In this document: positions 1 through 12,580 of the stretch, piece after piece
Layout: the number at the start of each line of letters is the position of its first letter
Numbering within the stretch: position 1 is the first letter of the stretch
Assembly: GCA_032719365.1 (NCBI GenBank)
Contig: CM064862.1
Location: 4,414,501 to 4,478,500 of the forward strand
Length of the DNA: 64,000 nt
Source of the DNA: Prinsepia uniflora
Taxonomy: Eukaryota; Streptophyta; Magnoliopsida; Rosales; Rosaceae
Reading direction: 5' to 3'
The notes under the pieces: generated by a model
Seen by the model: the letters and a program-made list of their open reading frames with translations, nothing else
Told to the model about the DNA's origin: nothing
Databases searched by the model: none
Made by a program: the position numbers and the translations under genes

Positions 1-332
1 CTACGTAACGGTCCTTGGCCCTCGTCCATCGGACCTCCCGGTCAAAAAGTCAATATTTGACCTTAATTGACCAAAATTACCAAAATACCCCTCATCGTGT
101 CGGAATCGAACGTGCCGCCTGTCTATGAACTCGTGACGTCCCGAACTACGTCACGGTCATCGGTCAAAGTCCGTTTGACCGTCCGATCAAAAAGTCAACA
201 TTTTACCCACGACTAGGGGCAAAACGGTCATTTTGCACATTTTGTCCGATTTCGACCTACTAACCACCGATCAACCTCACTAATCAAGATTAGTCACTAA
301 TCTAATCCCGAAATTCAGGACGGGTCGTTACA
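1..332 (-). mobile_element. LTR end, minus orientation (cut by window edge)
   Basis: This is the outer (U3) end of a long LTR in reverse orientation. It ends at 332 with ..GGACGGGTCGTTACA, the complement of the TGTAACGACCCGTCC start seen in the complete copies at 5571-8881 and 31491-36119. It carries the reverse-complement of the conserved TGACGT..ACGTCA module near 135-160. The other end is outside the window, so no TSD can be checked. It is inserted into the LTR fragment that continues at 333. Confidence 0.75.
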
Positions 333-1235
333 CGACCCCTCTAAGCCTCCTCCTCTGGACACCACCACCAGTCTCAATTGATCGATTTACACAACAACAC
401 CACCAACCACCCTCTCTGTCTCCTGGTTTTCCCGTGAACTCAAACACTCCTCACACCCTCAGACTCACTCGAGCTGCCCTCACAGCTCACTCACTACCTC
501 CCTCTCGATCTCTACTCATTCACTCAAACACCAAGCCACACCAACACACACGGCCAACACTCAATTTCTCTCAAGCTCACCCTCTGTTTCTCTCTTCTTC
601 GAACACGATACACATCCCAAATAATTGGGACCGTGCACACGCCTAGAACCCACTAAAGCAACGCCACGTGTCACCATGCCCTCAGCCCTCTCACAAATAT
701 CCCAATCTTTACTGTACACTTGTCCTGATCCTATTTGCACAAATCCCAATGTGCAAATGACCAAAATACCCCTGCTTGTGAGTCAAAATTATTATGGTTA
801 TCCCACTGCCATTCTAGACCTGTATCTCGCCCGTCTAATGTCCGATGAAGGCATGCTGCCTGTCGTTGAACTCAAGATGACGAGATCTACCTAATGGTCC
901 TCGGTCTACGTAAAAACTAATAGTCCAGCAAAAAGTCAACATTTTTCTCTATTTAACCAAAATTACGGTAATGCCCTCAACCTTCCGAACATCATAACTT
1001 CCTCCTCGGATGTCGGAATCGGGCGTGCCACCTGTCTACGGACTCGTGACGTCCCGAACTACGTCACAATCATCGGTCAATGTCCAATTGACCAACCGAA
1101 CTCAAAGACAACATTTTGCCCAAACCATGGGCAAAATCGTCATTCTACGCTAACGGCCCAACTAAACACCAATTAGGCTCACTAATCCCTCCTTAAACAC
1201 TCTGCTAATCCCGGCTCTCAGGACGAGTCGTTACA
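333..1235 (-). mobile_element. Interrupted LTR end, minus orientation
   Basis: A second reverse-oriented LTR of the same superfamily, diverged from the first and interrupted by it at 332/333. It ends at 1235 with ..GGACGAGTCGTTACA. The pyrimidine-rich stretch at 540-610 and the PACGTGTC-type segment at 660-675 match the LTR segment at 30660-30780 in element B. The conserved TGACGT inverted-repeat module is near 1045-1070 in reverse. The distal part lies outside the window. Open frames here are short and look accidental. Confidence 0.7.
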
Positions 1236-2284
1236 TTTAATGAAATGGTTTTGGATTTGATATGGTAAACTCGGACATAAGACCCATTTGTTTTCGAAAC
1301 CCTCAGACTCGAAGTCCATTTTAGTTACTTAATCGGGCCAGAGACCCAATTGGTTCGTGAATCGATTTCGGATTTGAAAATATGGCATCGGGCATGAGAC
1401 CCCTTTGATTTACGAACTCTCGGACTTGAAGTCTATTTGATTTAACAAGACATTGGGCTGGAGGCCCAGTTGATTTACGTATCGGGCTCGACGCCCAGTT
1501 GATTTACTAATCGGGCTCGGAGCCTAGTTGGGTTATGAAATCGAGCACGAGACCCATTTAGTTTACAAAATCGGGCACGAGGCCCATTTGGTTTACGAAA
1601 TCGGGCACGAGGCCCAATTGGTTTACGAATCAGGCACGAGGCCCAGTTGGTTTACGAATTGGGCCGGAGGCCCAGTTGGTATACGAATTCGAGCTTAGGG
1701 CCCAGTTATGGTTTACGATTGTGATTTCGGGTCGGGGATCCACAAATGGATTTCTGGTTCATGACGGTTTATGGGGACCGGGCATAACTTTAGATACCGT
1801 GACATGATTGGTTATATGATATATATATATATATATATGGATAAACATGATTTCTTGGATTTTCAAAATTGTGTTTTATGAATGATAAATAGTTTTGGGC
1901 TGAGGCCCGTATGACTTGAATTTACGGAACTTGGGGCTGAGACCCTATCAATGGTTATTGAAACATATGTGGTTTGATAAATGGTTTTCCTAATGCATGC
2001 ATGCTTTTTAGTGAAGGGCATAAATGTCTTTTATGAAATGTATTTTATCAAAATATTGTTTTTTTCCACTCACAGTCTTTTCTGATTTTCAATGCCCTTC
2101 AGGTTGATTACGGATGCAGACTGTAGCAGAGACCGAGACATCACACTCCTCCACCGGATCCTGGCGTACTCTGGAAACTAGTCGGACTAAAGGGTCAAGT
2201 TTTCCCTGGTCTGACACTTCGTGTCAGACGGGATCACGACACATCCCCGTGTTAATCCCGGGGGGATTGGGATGAGTCGTGACA
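1236..2284 (+). mobile_element. 3' part of an LTR, plus orientation
   Basis: The 3' portion of a sense-oriented LTR that hosts the two reverse insertions to its left. It contains about a dozen tandem units of roughly 29 bp with a GGGC..GCCC dyad (about 1380-1720), then a GTCACGG/TATATA stretch, a CCACTCACAG site at about 2068-2080, a CCCTTCAG|GTTG acceptor-like site near 2095-2106, and the terminal block ..GGGATTGGGATGAGTCGTGACA ending at 2284. No gene is present. Confidence 0.7.
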
Positions 2285-3185
2285 ACCTATACGACGACAT
2301 GGTAGGTGAGAGTTGGTCATCCCCTCAACATATATAATTTGGAGAACAAGTCATCCACGAGAGGAGAAACTGGTCATCCCCTCTACATAGATAAGTTGGA
2401 GAGCGGGTCATCCACAAAAGGGAGAGCTGGTCATCCTTTCGACATAGTTAAGTTAGAAAGTGGCTCATCCACAAGGAGGGGAGCTAGTCATCCACTCAAC
2501 GTAGATAAGTTGGAGAGTAGATCACCCACGAGAAGCGGAACTGGTCATTCCCTCGACATAGATAAGTTGGAGAGTAGATCATCCACAAGGGAGAGAGTTA
2601 GTCATCCACTCGGCATAGATAAGTTGGAGAGCAAGTCATCCACATGGGGAGCTGATCATCCCCTCGCTATAGATAATTTGGAGAGCAGATCATCCACAAG
2701 GACAGAGCTGTTCATCCCCTCGACATAGATAACTTGGAGAGTGGGTCATCCATCAAGTAGGGAGTGTGTCCTCCAATGGAGAGGTGAGTGGTACCTATTA
2801 GGTGGATTGTTACCACCACAACCAAGTACCTTTCGAGGTGGGTGGTACCACCATAACTGGGTGCCAGCCTTCTAGCTGACCGACTCATCCAGTAAGAGAT
2901 TTTTGGTGCATGAGGATTTCATTCTCTAGGTACCCATATAAGTGGTACCTCCTGAGCAGTACCACTGCTCGTCGGCTCGGGTTGATGGTGAATAAAAGAC
3001 CTTGGATGTCGAGTCAATTCATGGTGTGCAATGATTCTATCAAGCTTATGGAGGCAAGGTGCAAGGAAGAAAGTCTCACGGTAGTGAAGGAGGCTAGGGC
3101 CGCAGATTTAAGATGTGCGAGTGCGAGTGCTCAGCTAGGAGAACATGAAGTCCTTTGTGACTGGGTTCCCACAAACGGGGCCAAA
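2285..3185 (-). mobile_element. Internal region of an old minus-strand LTR retrotransposon
   Basis: Non-LTR sequence between the LTR fragments. At 3166-3185 it ends in TTCCCACAAACGGGGCCAAA. The reverse complement of this resembles the TGGCGCCGTCTGTGGGAA-type primer-binding region of plant Ty3-like elements, with some decay. The LTR would begin at TG 3186, so the element reads on the minus strand. The region contains the minisatellite listed separately and a 95-residue open frame on the plus strand (2910-3197) rich in Ala, Glu and Lys (KLMEARCKEESLTVVKEARA). I do not recognise that frame; its strand is opposite to the inferred element, so it may be chance. Confidence 0.5.
2315..2765 (+). repeat. 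57-bp tandem minisatellite, eight units
   Basis: Eight head-to-tail units begin at about 2315, 2372, 2429, 2486, 2543, 2600, 2654 and 2711. Seven have a period of 57 bp and one of 54. The core reads GGTCATCCCCTCGACATAGA followed by TAAGTTGGAGAG. Both periods are multiples of three, and the plus-strand frame at 2306-2728 stays open, giving a 19-residue repeat of the type GHPLDIDKLESRSSTR. Divergence between units is moderate. Whether the frame was ever translated is unknown. Confidence 0.9.
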
Positions 3186-3317
3186 TGTTCACTATGAGAA
3201 ATAGACCGAGGTACGAAGTAAGAATGTCTAATCTAAATCAATTATCAAACACCAAGGTTTATAGTGATTCATCCTATATATATGGCTATGTCCCTTTTAG
3301 TGTTTTTATTATATATG

Positions 3318-6300
3318 TGTGACGACCCGTCCTGAATTAACGGGATTAATTAAGAATTAATGACGGATTAGCAAGGCTAATCGGAGAATAGACGAGGATT
3401 AGCGGACGTTCGGGCGAAATGACGATTTTGCCCCTAGAATGGGCGAATCGTTGACTTTTCGTTCCAGCTTTCAAAGGGATGTTGGTCGATGACCGTGACG
3501 TAGTTCGGGACGTCACGAGTTCATAGACAGGTGGCACGCTTGATTCCGACGTTCGAGGAAAAAGTTATGACGTTCGGAAGTTCAAGGGCATTTTGGTAAT
3601 TTGGGCCAAAAGTTGACTTTTGACCCAGGAGATCCGATGGCCGAGGGCAGAAGACCATTATGTAGATCAGGACGATATGAATCCGTAGACTAGCGGCACA
3701 TCGAATTCGGACGTTCGACGGAAAAGTTACGGTTCACCGAAGTTCCGGGGCACTATTTACGGCGACACGTTTTACGAGACAAAAAGTGAAGTTTTGTCTT
3801 TTTTGGGCCCAGTTACTTTTCAGAGACCAATGGATGAGTGCAAAGTTTCACCCATCCACTGGCCACCATCCCACATTCATGCATATCCACCCTCCCTTCA
3901 TCGATCATCCATTTTCTTCCTAACCAAAACCCAAACCCGATCTCCTTCATCCCCAATCCAAAACCCATCCCCATATGACCATGATGGAGAGGACAGAGAG
4001 TGACTGAGGATCTGAGGACGTGGTGGCTGGCCCAGGAAGCAGCCGCCGTGGACGGCGGTGGAGAAAACCGATCGAGGTAATCGGTTTAACCGATTTTCAT
4101 CCATTTTCAATTCTTGTGATTATGGGTCATTTTTAATGATTCTAATGAAGTAAATAGGCTGTTAGAAAGCTATTAGGAAGGTTTTGAGAGAGATTAGACG
4201 TTAAGGAACCCTGGGGTAAGGTTTGAAAAACTTGAACCGTGATGAAGAATTGGACCGGTCGGATTTTAGGAGTTTTAGATGGATTTGATCATCCAAACAA
4301 GCTCATAGGATCAAAATAGGAATTTAGGGATCGAATTGGATTGAAAATGGACCAAAATGAGGAGTGTAGAACCCTGGACTAGTCACGCCGGTCCAGTTGC
4401 AGGAAATGGACCGAACCGGCGGTCTGGACCAGTTCACCCGCTGAGGACGATGCACTGTTCACCGGCGCTTGAGCCCACGCGCAGGGCCCTTTGGGCGGCG
4501 TGTGGCAGCGCTTGGTGGGGTTTCTGGGGATGAGTTCAACACAAGAAATCATCTATTCGATGTAACGAACATTTTGGGACTAGTTTCGTGTCAATCGGAC
4601 ATCGTTTCGATATAGTTCGGGTTGTCCGAAGGTTTAGGTTCGCGTTTAAAAATAGTTAGAAAATCGGGAAAATTACGGGACTTTAGTGAGGGGTTATATA
4701 AGTAGTTAGTAACTATCTAAAAGAATTTGGACAGGTTCGAGAATCCCGAAGGCGACGATTGACCCGGGAGACGATTATGGCACGCATATCAAGGCGTGGC
4801 TTCGGATGGTCTGTGAGTGGACCCTTCTTTCGAAATTGATGAATGCATAAATGTTTTATAAGTATTTTAATATATGTTTTGTGTTTCCATGAGTGCAATT
4901 ATTTGTGGTAGCCTAGGATTTACGTATTTGCACGTATTTTGAGATTTCCGGTTTTATACGATGCATATACGTTCTAGGTTTTTAACGAGGATTTAGTAAA
5001 TGGATTTCGGATTTAGAAACATGAACTCGGGCATGAGACCCAATTGATTTACAAACTCTCGGACTTGGATTCCATTTGATTTGACGAGGAATCGAACCTA
5101 GAGTCCATTTGAGCCATACGATCGAACCGAGGGTCCAGTTGGTTTACGATTCGGGTTTGAGGCCCAGTTATTGATACTATCGGGCTTGAGACCCATTTGG
5201 TTGAGATATCGGGCTTAAGGCCCCATTAGTTGTGAAATCGGGCTTAAGGCCCTATTGCTTTACGGTTCGGGCTTGAGGCCCAGTGAGTCGTGATATCGGG
5301 CTTGAGGCCCTGTTGAATGTAACATCGGGCTTAAGTCCCAGTTCAGTTTATGAAATGAGTATGCGGGCTTGAGACCCTATTGAACTGAGGATTTAGGCCG
5401 AGGGCTGTGAAAGTGATTTGAATCGGATTCGAGGAATCCTATTGAGATGAATCGGGTATGAGACCCAGTTGAAAAGTGATTTGAGAAAGAAAGAAAAGAA
5501 TTGAAATGAATGAACCCTCCATATGTTTATATGGTCTCCTCCAGACGTCGACCTGGAGAGTCACGATCCATGACAGGACCCATCCCAATCCCCCTGGGAT
5601 TACCATGGAATGTGCCCTGCTCCCGTCCAACAAGGAGTGTCAGACAAGGGATAACCAAGAGCCACTGCCCAACCGGGGCATCCAGAGTGCGCAAGGACCG
5701 ATGGAGGAGGTGTGCAATGTCCCAGTCTCTGCTGCAGTCGCATCCGTAATCAACCTGAAGGGCATTAAAAACCAAAAGCTGTGAGTGGACAAAACCAATA
5801 AGTTTATTAAACACATTTATAAGACATTTATGCCCTCCAATAAAAACGTATGCATGCCACAAAAACCAGTAACCAAAACGTTTGCTCAACCAAGCCATTA
5901 GGGTCTTAGCCCAAAAACCGTTAACCAAAAACCAAGTGTGGGAACTCAGCCCAAAACAGTGGAATACCACAACCATACATATTAAAACCATGTGGGCCAC
6001 CGCCCAAAGCCATAAATATAAATCCATAAATCCAAAACCATTTAGGGTCCCTGACCCGACATACCATTTCATAACCAATAATCCATTTTTACCACATAAC
6101 ACATATCCAACCGAAAAGCCATTTCATAGATCCATTAATCCATATTTTACCATTACCATCACCAGCATCCCAGATGCTTAGCGTCCCAGACTCTAGACGT
6201 CCCTGACGCCATATCTCACGGTTTCATAAGCTACGCGTGCTACCCGGGGTCTCTCCGGGTCCATATATCTGACATCCCTGATGTCTGACGTCCCTGACGT

Positions 6301-9300
6301 CAATCATAGCAATCCTGCTCCTGAGTCATCATACGGTCCGGCTGCTCCGTATAATGACCCCTCGCAGGCAATGCACCGTGACTTCCCCAGTGTCCCAGAC
6401 ATCTGGAGGAGACCATCATATATCCTTGTATCCAGATGGTATATGGAAAACAGTTTTATTAAATCCTTTTATCACATCATTACCATTGGGCCCTGCACGA
6501 AATTTCCATAAAACCATGTAATTCCATTTAGGGTCCCTGACCCAAAATCACAATTATTAAACATAGGGTCCCTGACCCGAAATCACATTTATTAAACATA
6601 GGGTCCCTGACCCGAAATCACACTTATAATCCAACTGGGCCTCATGCCCGATTTTATGAACCATTGGGCCCACGGCCCGATTTGTAAACCAACTGGGCCC
6701 CTGGCCCGATAACATAACTCAAATGGGTCTCAGCCCGATTTCATACCAACTGGGCCCCTGGCCCGATTTCATTAACCAACTGGGCCCCCGGCCCGATTCT
6801 CAAATGGACTCCAAGTCCGAAATTTCCAAAACAAGTGGGCCTCAAGCCCGAGTTCATATTCCCAATTTCAAAACCATTTCATCATATTATATCCAAGTCA
6901 TAAATATGGAAAATCCATGTAAAACCGGAAAACCTCGATTTACGTGCAAGCACGTAAATCGCCTCGAAATACGTGAAACCGTACAATTTACCAACAACCA
7001 AATCAACATCACACAATCACAACCATAATCCATATAAAACATTTAAGCATGCATAGAATTTATAAAACCAAAGTCCACTCACAGACCGTTTTAACAGTAT
7101 GCCTCGATACGCGTGCCATCGGCCCTCTCGGGCCTCACCACTATCACCGGGACTCCCAATCCTGTCCAAATCACATTAGAGGGTCACTAACCTCATCATT
7201 AACATCCTATCAAAGTCCCGTAATTTTCCTGAATTTTTAATTATTTTTAACCTTAATTTAAAACCTTCGGACATCCCGAACAATATCGAGACGGTGTCCG
7301 ATCGACACGAAACCAATTCCAAAATATCCGTTACATTAAATAGGACAGAAGTCATGTTGACCTCATCTCGAGATTCGTGCCCACGCGCCGTCACGCGCCG
7401 CCGTGAGTGGCTGCGCGTAAAATCCACGCGTCGTGAACAGTGTCACCAGCCTAACTCGTATCTCTGGTAAACGGGTCCAAACTGCCCGCGACACGACCTG
7501 GTTCGTATTCTGTCAATTCGATCCTAATTCCTTCAATTGATCAATCAGTTAGTTTCGTTTTAAGTCCAATTACAGGTCTGTAAACTCAATTACACAAATC
7601 CTTACCCAGATTCCATCGATTCCACGATGAACATGAAGAACACTCCGGTCACTGTTCAATCATGGAATTCCCTCAATGGCTGCAGGTTTCATCCAATTGA
7701 TGATCCCAGAAGCATCAACGGACCCTGAGGAACAATTCCCCCACATCAATTGCATCAATCCTGTGCTCAATCGTCACGACTCAAGCTCGAACACCGTCCA
7801 CTGTGCAACCATGGAGTTTCGTCAATTTCGATCGGTTTCCTTCAATTGATGAACCCAGAAGCATCGTGGGATCATGAGAAGCAGTTTCCCCACCTCAATT
7901 TCATCGTCTAAACACTCCACGATCACGACTCAACCTCAATTTTCTTCCTCTGTCACCAAGCTCGTTCAGAGCCAAAACGGCACCAATTCATCTCGTTTCT
8001 TCGACAATTATGATCGTTGTGATCCTAGGAAGCTCGAAGTAATCACCAATTCGATCCTCACGGCTCAATTCCTCCAATTCGAATTTTCCCTCTAATTTTC
8101 CCGAAATCCAAAATCCAAAATTCAACCCACACTCAATCCCTCGTGTTTCCCTTGGTATCCCAATCCATTAGTCTCTCATTTTCTCTCAAGAACAGCAGAA
8201 GAAGGGAGCCAAATCTCCCCAATTTGATTCCCCCAATTTTGTGCACGGTTTGAAGACAAAGAGGATTAATTTAGGGGAAATGGTGGATTAGATGATGATG
8301 ATGTAGTAATGATGGTGTTGGGAGGGAAACATGGAGCTGGAAACAAGGGATGGGTGACACTTGTCACTCATCCGGATGTGCACAGTCAACGGTCACTATT
8401 CATTATTATATTATTATTTTAATCCGAGCCTCGGTTCGTAAATTCGCTTCCTTGACCATAACTTCGTCGTCGAATCTCCGATTTCGGCATGCCGCCTGTC
8501 ATTGGATTCGTATCGACGATACCTACGTAACGGTCTTTGGCCCTCGTCCATCGGACCTCCCGGTCAAAAAGTCAACATTTGGCCCCTAATAAGCCAAATT
8601 ACCAAAATACCCCTCAACTTCCGAACCTCATAACTTTCTCTACGAATGTCGAAATCGAACGTGCCGCCTGTCTATGAACTTGTGACGTCCCGAACTACGT
8701 CACGGTCATTGGTCAAAGTCCATTTGACCGCCCGATCAAAAAGTCAACATTTTGCCCACGACTAGGGGTAAAACGGTCATTTTGCACAATTTGTCCGATT
8801 CCGCCCTACTAAGCACCGTTCAACCTCACTAATCGAGATTAGTCACTAATCTAATCCCGGAATTCGGGACGGGTCGTTACAATCTACATACCAGAATGGG
8901 TATCCCCATAGGGATCCCGTTCCAAGAGTGGTGGTTACTAGATATGATGTGGTCCCGGACCAGATTCCAGAGAGATATGTGGACTAGATCCAGAGAGAGA
9001 GTTCGGACTAGATCCAGATATTGAACCTCCCAGATGGAGATTCCTGGGAGAAGACTCGGAGTGAGACCCCGAGTAGTGTGCACACTAGTATAGATTTTTC
9101 ATCGTGACTATTTCGGGGATGTGTTCCCTAGGGGCTATGTGTACCGAGTTGGCATCTTCTTGGAAGTGCCGCGGATGGGTTATACGTATGTTGATACGTA
9201 TGAGGTTTTATGGAAAAGTGATTTGGGGCGGAGACCCCGTTTGAGATATTTTGAGAATGGTTTTGGGCTGAGACCCACGTTACGTGATTTGGGCTGAGTC

Positions 9301-9746
9301 CCTAGTGATTTGACTTATGGGTTTTGTGATTTCGGGTCGGGGACCCAAATGGATTTATGGGTCATGACGGTTTATGGGGCCGGGCATGAACCCTTGAAAG
9401 GTTTTGAAAATGTTTGACAAAGGTTTTTATGAACGTTTGATAAATGATTTTAAATGCATGCGTATGTATTTATGAAGGGCATAAATGTCTTCCTATAAAC
9501 ATGTTTTTAAATGAAATGTTTATTTTTGTCCACTCACAGTTTTCGTGTTTTAATGCCCTTCAGGTTGATCGCGGATGCGGGCTGTAGTAGATACGAGACA
9601 TCACTCCCCTCCTCCTACGATCCTGACGCCCTCTGATAGCCCCGGCGAGAGCTAGAGTTGGAATTTTCCCTGGTCTGACACTTCGTGTCAGACGGGATCA
9701 AGCGGGTCCTACGTTAATCCCATGGGATTTGGGACCGGTCCTGACA
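3318..9746 (+). mobile_element. Solo LTR (about 3.1 kb net), interrupted
   Basis: Sense-oriented LTR from TGTGACGACCCGTCC (3318) to ..GGTCCTGACA (9746). It is flanked by a perfect 5-bp target duplication ATATG (3313-3317 and 9747-9751). No internal region or second LTR follows, so it is a solo LTR left by LTR-LTR recombination. It contains the TGACGT..ACGTCA module (3496-3515), a donor-like GAG|GTAATC (GT at 4077), an acceptor-like GGACAG|G (AG at 4733-4734), GTGAGTGGAC (4813-4822), the micro-hairpin array (about 5020-5470), GTCCACTCAC (9528-9537) and TTCAG|GTTG (AG at 9562-9563). A reverse solo LTR is inserted at 5570/5571. Confidence 0.9.
5571..8881 (-). mobile_element. Solo LTR (3.3 kb), minus orientation
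   Basis: Reverse-oriented LTR from TGACAGGACCCATCCC (5571) to ..GGGACGGGTCGTTACA (8881), inserted in the solo LTR 3318-9746. Flanking pentamers are ATCCA (5566-5570) and ATCTA (8882-8886), a target duplication with one transition. On the minus strand it has the full set of LTR landmarks: GTGAGTGGAC (7082-7073), a hairpin array (about 6860-6520), GTCCACTCAC (5790-5781) and CCCTTCAG|GTTG (near 5760-5750). The 191-residue open frame at 5527-6102 and the other frames are accidental openings in non-coding LTR. Confidence 0.9.
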
Positions 9747-10100
9747 ATATGAGTATGAGAATACATATATGTTCACATGAGATGTGGTAGAGAGAGCAAG
9801 AGAGTGGGAGACTAAGAGCCCAAGACTCGACCCCTAACCCTATTGGCTAAGAGCCACTATGTATAAAGAAGGAGACTTTATGTGAAAGTCTCCAACATGT
9901 GGTCCACTAGAGGGTGATGTGGTCTTTTCTAGTCCAAGTGGTCTTTTTGAATGGAGTCCATGTGGAGACTTCTCATAAACTAGTATGTACAGCCGAATAG
10001 GATACCACTATCAGGTTTGCCTTTGAGAATCACTAGTGAATCTTATCAACTACTGTATACTAAATTCAACTCCACGTACTAGGACCATCAACAGAACCCT

Positions 10101-12370
10101 ACATCTATTCTCCTTTGTGAAGGGAAACAATGGTATTTTGAACCTAATTAATTAGGGTAAAAAAATGAGATTTGAATTTGCATGTCAATGGAATTGACAT
10201 ATTAAAGTCTAATCAATTTTGATTGTAAATTATGATTACAATATTAGTGACATGCCGTTACTTTAGAAAATGATATTATATTAAGCTAAGTAAGATGTGA
10301 AATGTGTGCGTGATAGGCAATCAATCCTTTGTCCACAAGAAATTGAAAAGAAAAACCGAAAAACCTGCTCACATTATAAAAATCTGATTATGACATAAAC
10401 TTTAGATCAATTAATTAATTACACGTACAATTCATAAAATAAAATAAAAAATCTACTCTGGTTCCAAAAAAATCCGAAGCAGATTAACGTGACGAACATG
10501 TATTCCTATATTTTGTAGGTATAGTTTCGATTCCCCCGAAAATTAGATCAAAGTTTAAGTTAGAAAACGTTATTGTAATCAAGTTAATACATTAGAGTAC
10601 TTCTCGAACTTATACACGGTGAAGATACATTTATTGCATTGGATTCTCTCATTAAAATAAGAAAAAATAAATATAACTCATAAATTCATAATAAGAAAAA
10701 ACCAAAAGAAAAAATCAAAATAAATAAAGTTAAAACATTTTCAAATCGAAGAAGGGTGACAAATTTTTTCAGAAAAAAAAGAGGACATTTATATAAATTC
10801 ATTATCATCTCATGTTTATATCAAATTTAACATTAATTTTTGAAAGAAAAATTAATTATAAAAATATATCAAATTTAAATAAATCTCGATCTCTATTTTA
10901 ATAAAACCCCGTTAACATTCAATCTTTAGAATTTCAACGTTGTTGGTGTTTGAGTTTGACATTAATTTGTCACAGCCATGGAATCTGATATTGGTTGTTG
11001 TAAGTTAACGACGATCACATGAGTAATGTTCCCTCCATTTACTTCAATCACCGGAAAATTGGTCCACATCTTTAAATCAAGATGTTGACGTAAGAAACGG
11101 CCTTCAACTATCGACCCTTTCCTATTTAATTTCCATTTTAACCCCCTGTTTCATTAACCATCCTAAATACCAAGTTCATGGAAGGCAATACATCCATGGT
11201 ATGAAATTGAATATTTAAGACGAATTAGTTAGATATGTTTTATGACGGTAAGTTATTGTGCCAATTTATGAAATTATACCCGATAAAGCTGAGTTCAATA
11301 TGGTTCAATCTTGTATATTAGTGAAGTTTTAATGCCTCTAGTTATAGCATGACTTCTAAGAATTTATTTAAATTAATAACATACACGATTTAATTTCAGT
11401 TTCACTTTCAAAACAAAATTTACCGAATTAATTAATCACGATTTAAGTAGTATCGATTGATTCGATTTGATCTAAACCCGGAGAAAAACAAACTTATATG
11501 AAGGAAAAGAAAACCAAGTCCCATAAGTTCAAACTTCAAAAACTTTCTCCTCTCCATTGAATCTACAATGGCAACTAGGCTTCATTATTTATTTATTATT
11601 TTTTTTTTTTTTTGCTTCATTGTATTGGAGAGTCATATTGTTGAATTGTGTACTTGTGTTTTGAGAGCAACCCCACATGTAGATGAGAGATAAAGTCCAG
11701 GCAATTGAGTAGGCCATATATAGTACTTGACTTAATTGATTAAAAAACCAGAGAGCTATCTCTTTCTCTCTGGAATTCTCTCAGTGGTCCTAAAATATAT
11801 GTTATGTACTCTCTCCTCCTATGTCTTGTGTTTTTATCTTCTTTTGCACTACTTCCTCCACACATAAAACCTTCTTGACTTTTCCCTTCCCCCATTGTTA
11901 AATATTGAGGGGTCCTTGATGCCTACTGCCTGGTACATTGCAATTGACCAATTGCTACCCAAATGTATATACACAACTAAGTATCCAACACTGAATCAAA
12001 TCAAGTGCATACAATTATAACTAGTTTTAGGGGAAAATAAATAGGTATGTCATAATGCAGCTGACAATAATAGCATTTTGGTTTAAGGTCTCTTTTTCTC
12101 AACAGATTTCATTGTTTACTTCAAAGAGGGTGGGAACAAATGTATCCAACCAATTCGCCTGCCTTGTCTGCTTAGAAATTATTTCAGCCACAAGAGGGAC
12201 CTGGTGTGAGATTAATGGGTTTCTTTTTCTTTAGGGTTTTTGATTTAGGGCACTAGAAAATTCTACGATTAGCTCTTGTGTGGAGCCTGCACTTTGATTA
12301 GAGATGAATTGTGTGGGTATGATGCGTGGCCTAATCTTTCTCGTTATGGGAGACCTAGACGTGAACTGAT
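10101..12370. other. AT-rich intergenic DNA, no gene seen
   Basis: About 2.3 kb of AT-rich sequence with homopolymer runs (poly-T at 11595-11612). No open frame longer than about 60 codons, no splice-site series and no recognisable repeat family. The tandem trnV remnants begin just to its right. Confidence 0.6.
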
Positions 12371-12400
12371 ATACATGCAAATTGGACGAAAAGTGGTGTT

Positions 12401-12465
12401 TCAGGCTCGTACTTAAGACTTCCACCATGTCAAGCTAACAACCCCGCTGAGTTATATCTCTTCCC
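12401..12465 (-). pseudogene. Plastid-type trnV-GAC remnant, copy 1
   Basis: The reverse complement keeps the plastid tRNA-Val(GAC) order: a D-arm block AACTCAGCGG, the anticodon region GACATGGTGG (one change from GACGTGGTGG) and a decayed T-arm. Several substitutions break the stems, so it is not a working tRNA. Confidence 0.7.
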
Positions 12466-12499
12466 TTGCCCCCATGCAAATTGGACAGGAAGTGGTGTT

Positions 12500-12563
12500 T
12501 CAGATTCGCACTGATGACTACCACCACGTCAAAGTGACACTACCGCTGAATTATATTCCTTCC
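12500..12563 (-). pseudogene. Plastid-type trnV-GAC remnant, copy 2
   Basis: Better preserved than copy 1. The reverse complement contains the anticodon region GACGTGGTGG, followed by TAGTCATCAG and a T-arm-like GTGCGAATCTG. The acceptor stem is not complete. Confidence 0.75.
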
Positions 12564-12580
12564 CTTACCCCATCGAGAAA

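Larger units (their letters stand above)
3186..10100 (-). mobile_element. LTR of the minus-strand element, split by a solo LTR (right end not defined)
   Basis: LTR sequence starts at 3186 (TGTTCACTATGAG) directly after the primer-binding-like site. It is interrupted at 3317 by the solo LTR 3318-9746 and resumes at 9752. The resumed part is unrelated in sequence to the TGTAACGACCC superfamily (AGAGAGCAAGAGAGTGGGAG..). I cannot place its far end; around 10100 is a guess from the change to AT-rich intergenic sequence. Confidence 0.4.

Noticed and set aside
1380..1720. Possible CRISPR-like array
   Set aside because: Units are direct tandem copies without unique spacers, in a eukaryotic LTR.
5527..6102. 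191-codon reverse open frame
   Set aside because: It lies across the end of a solo LTR and its flank; the translation is Trp/Leu-rich without any known motif, and it reads through repeat arrays.
12231..12428. 65-codon reverse frame near the plastid insertion
   Set aside because: Runs into the trnV remnant; no protein similarity.
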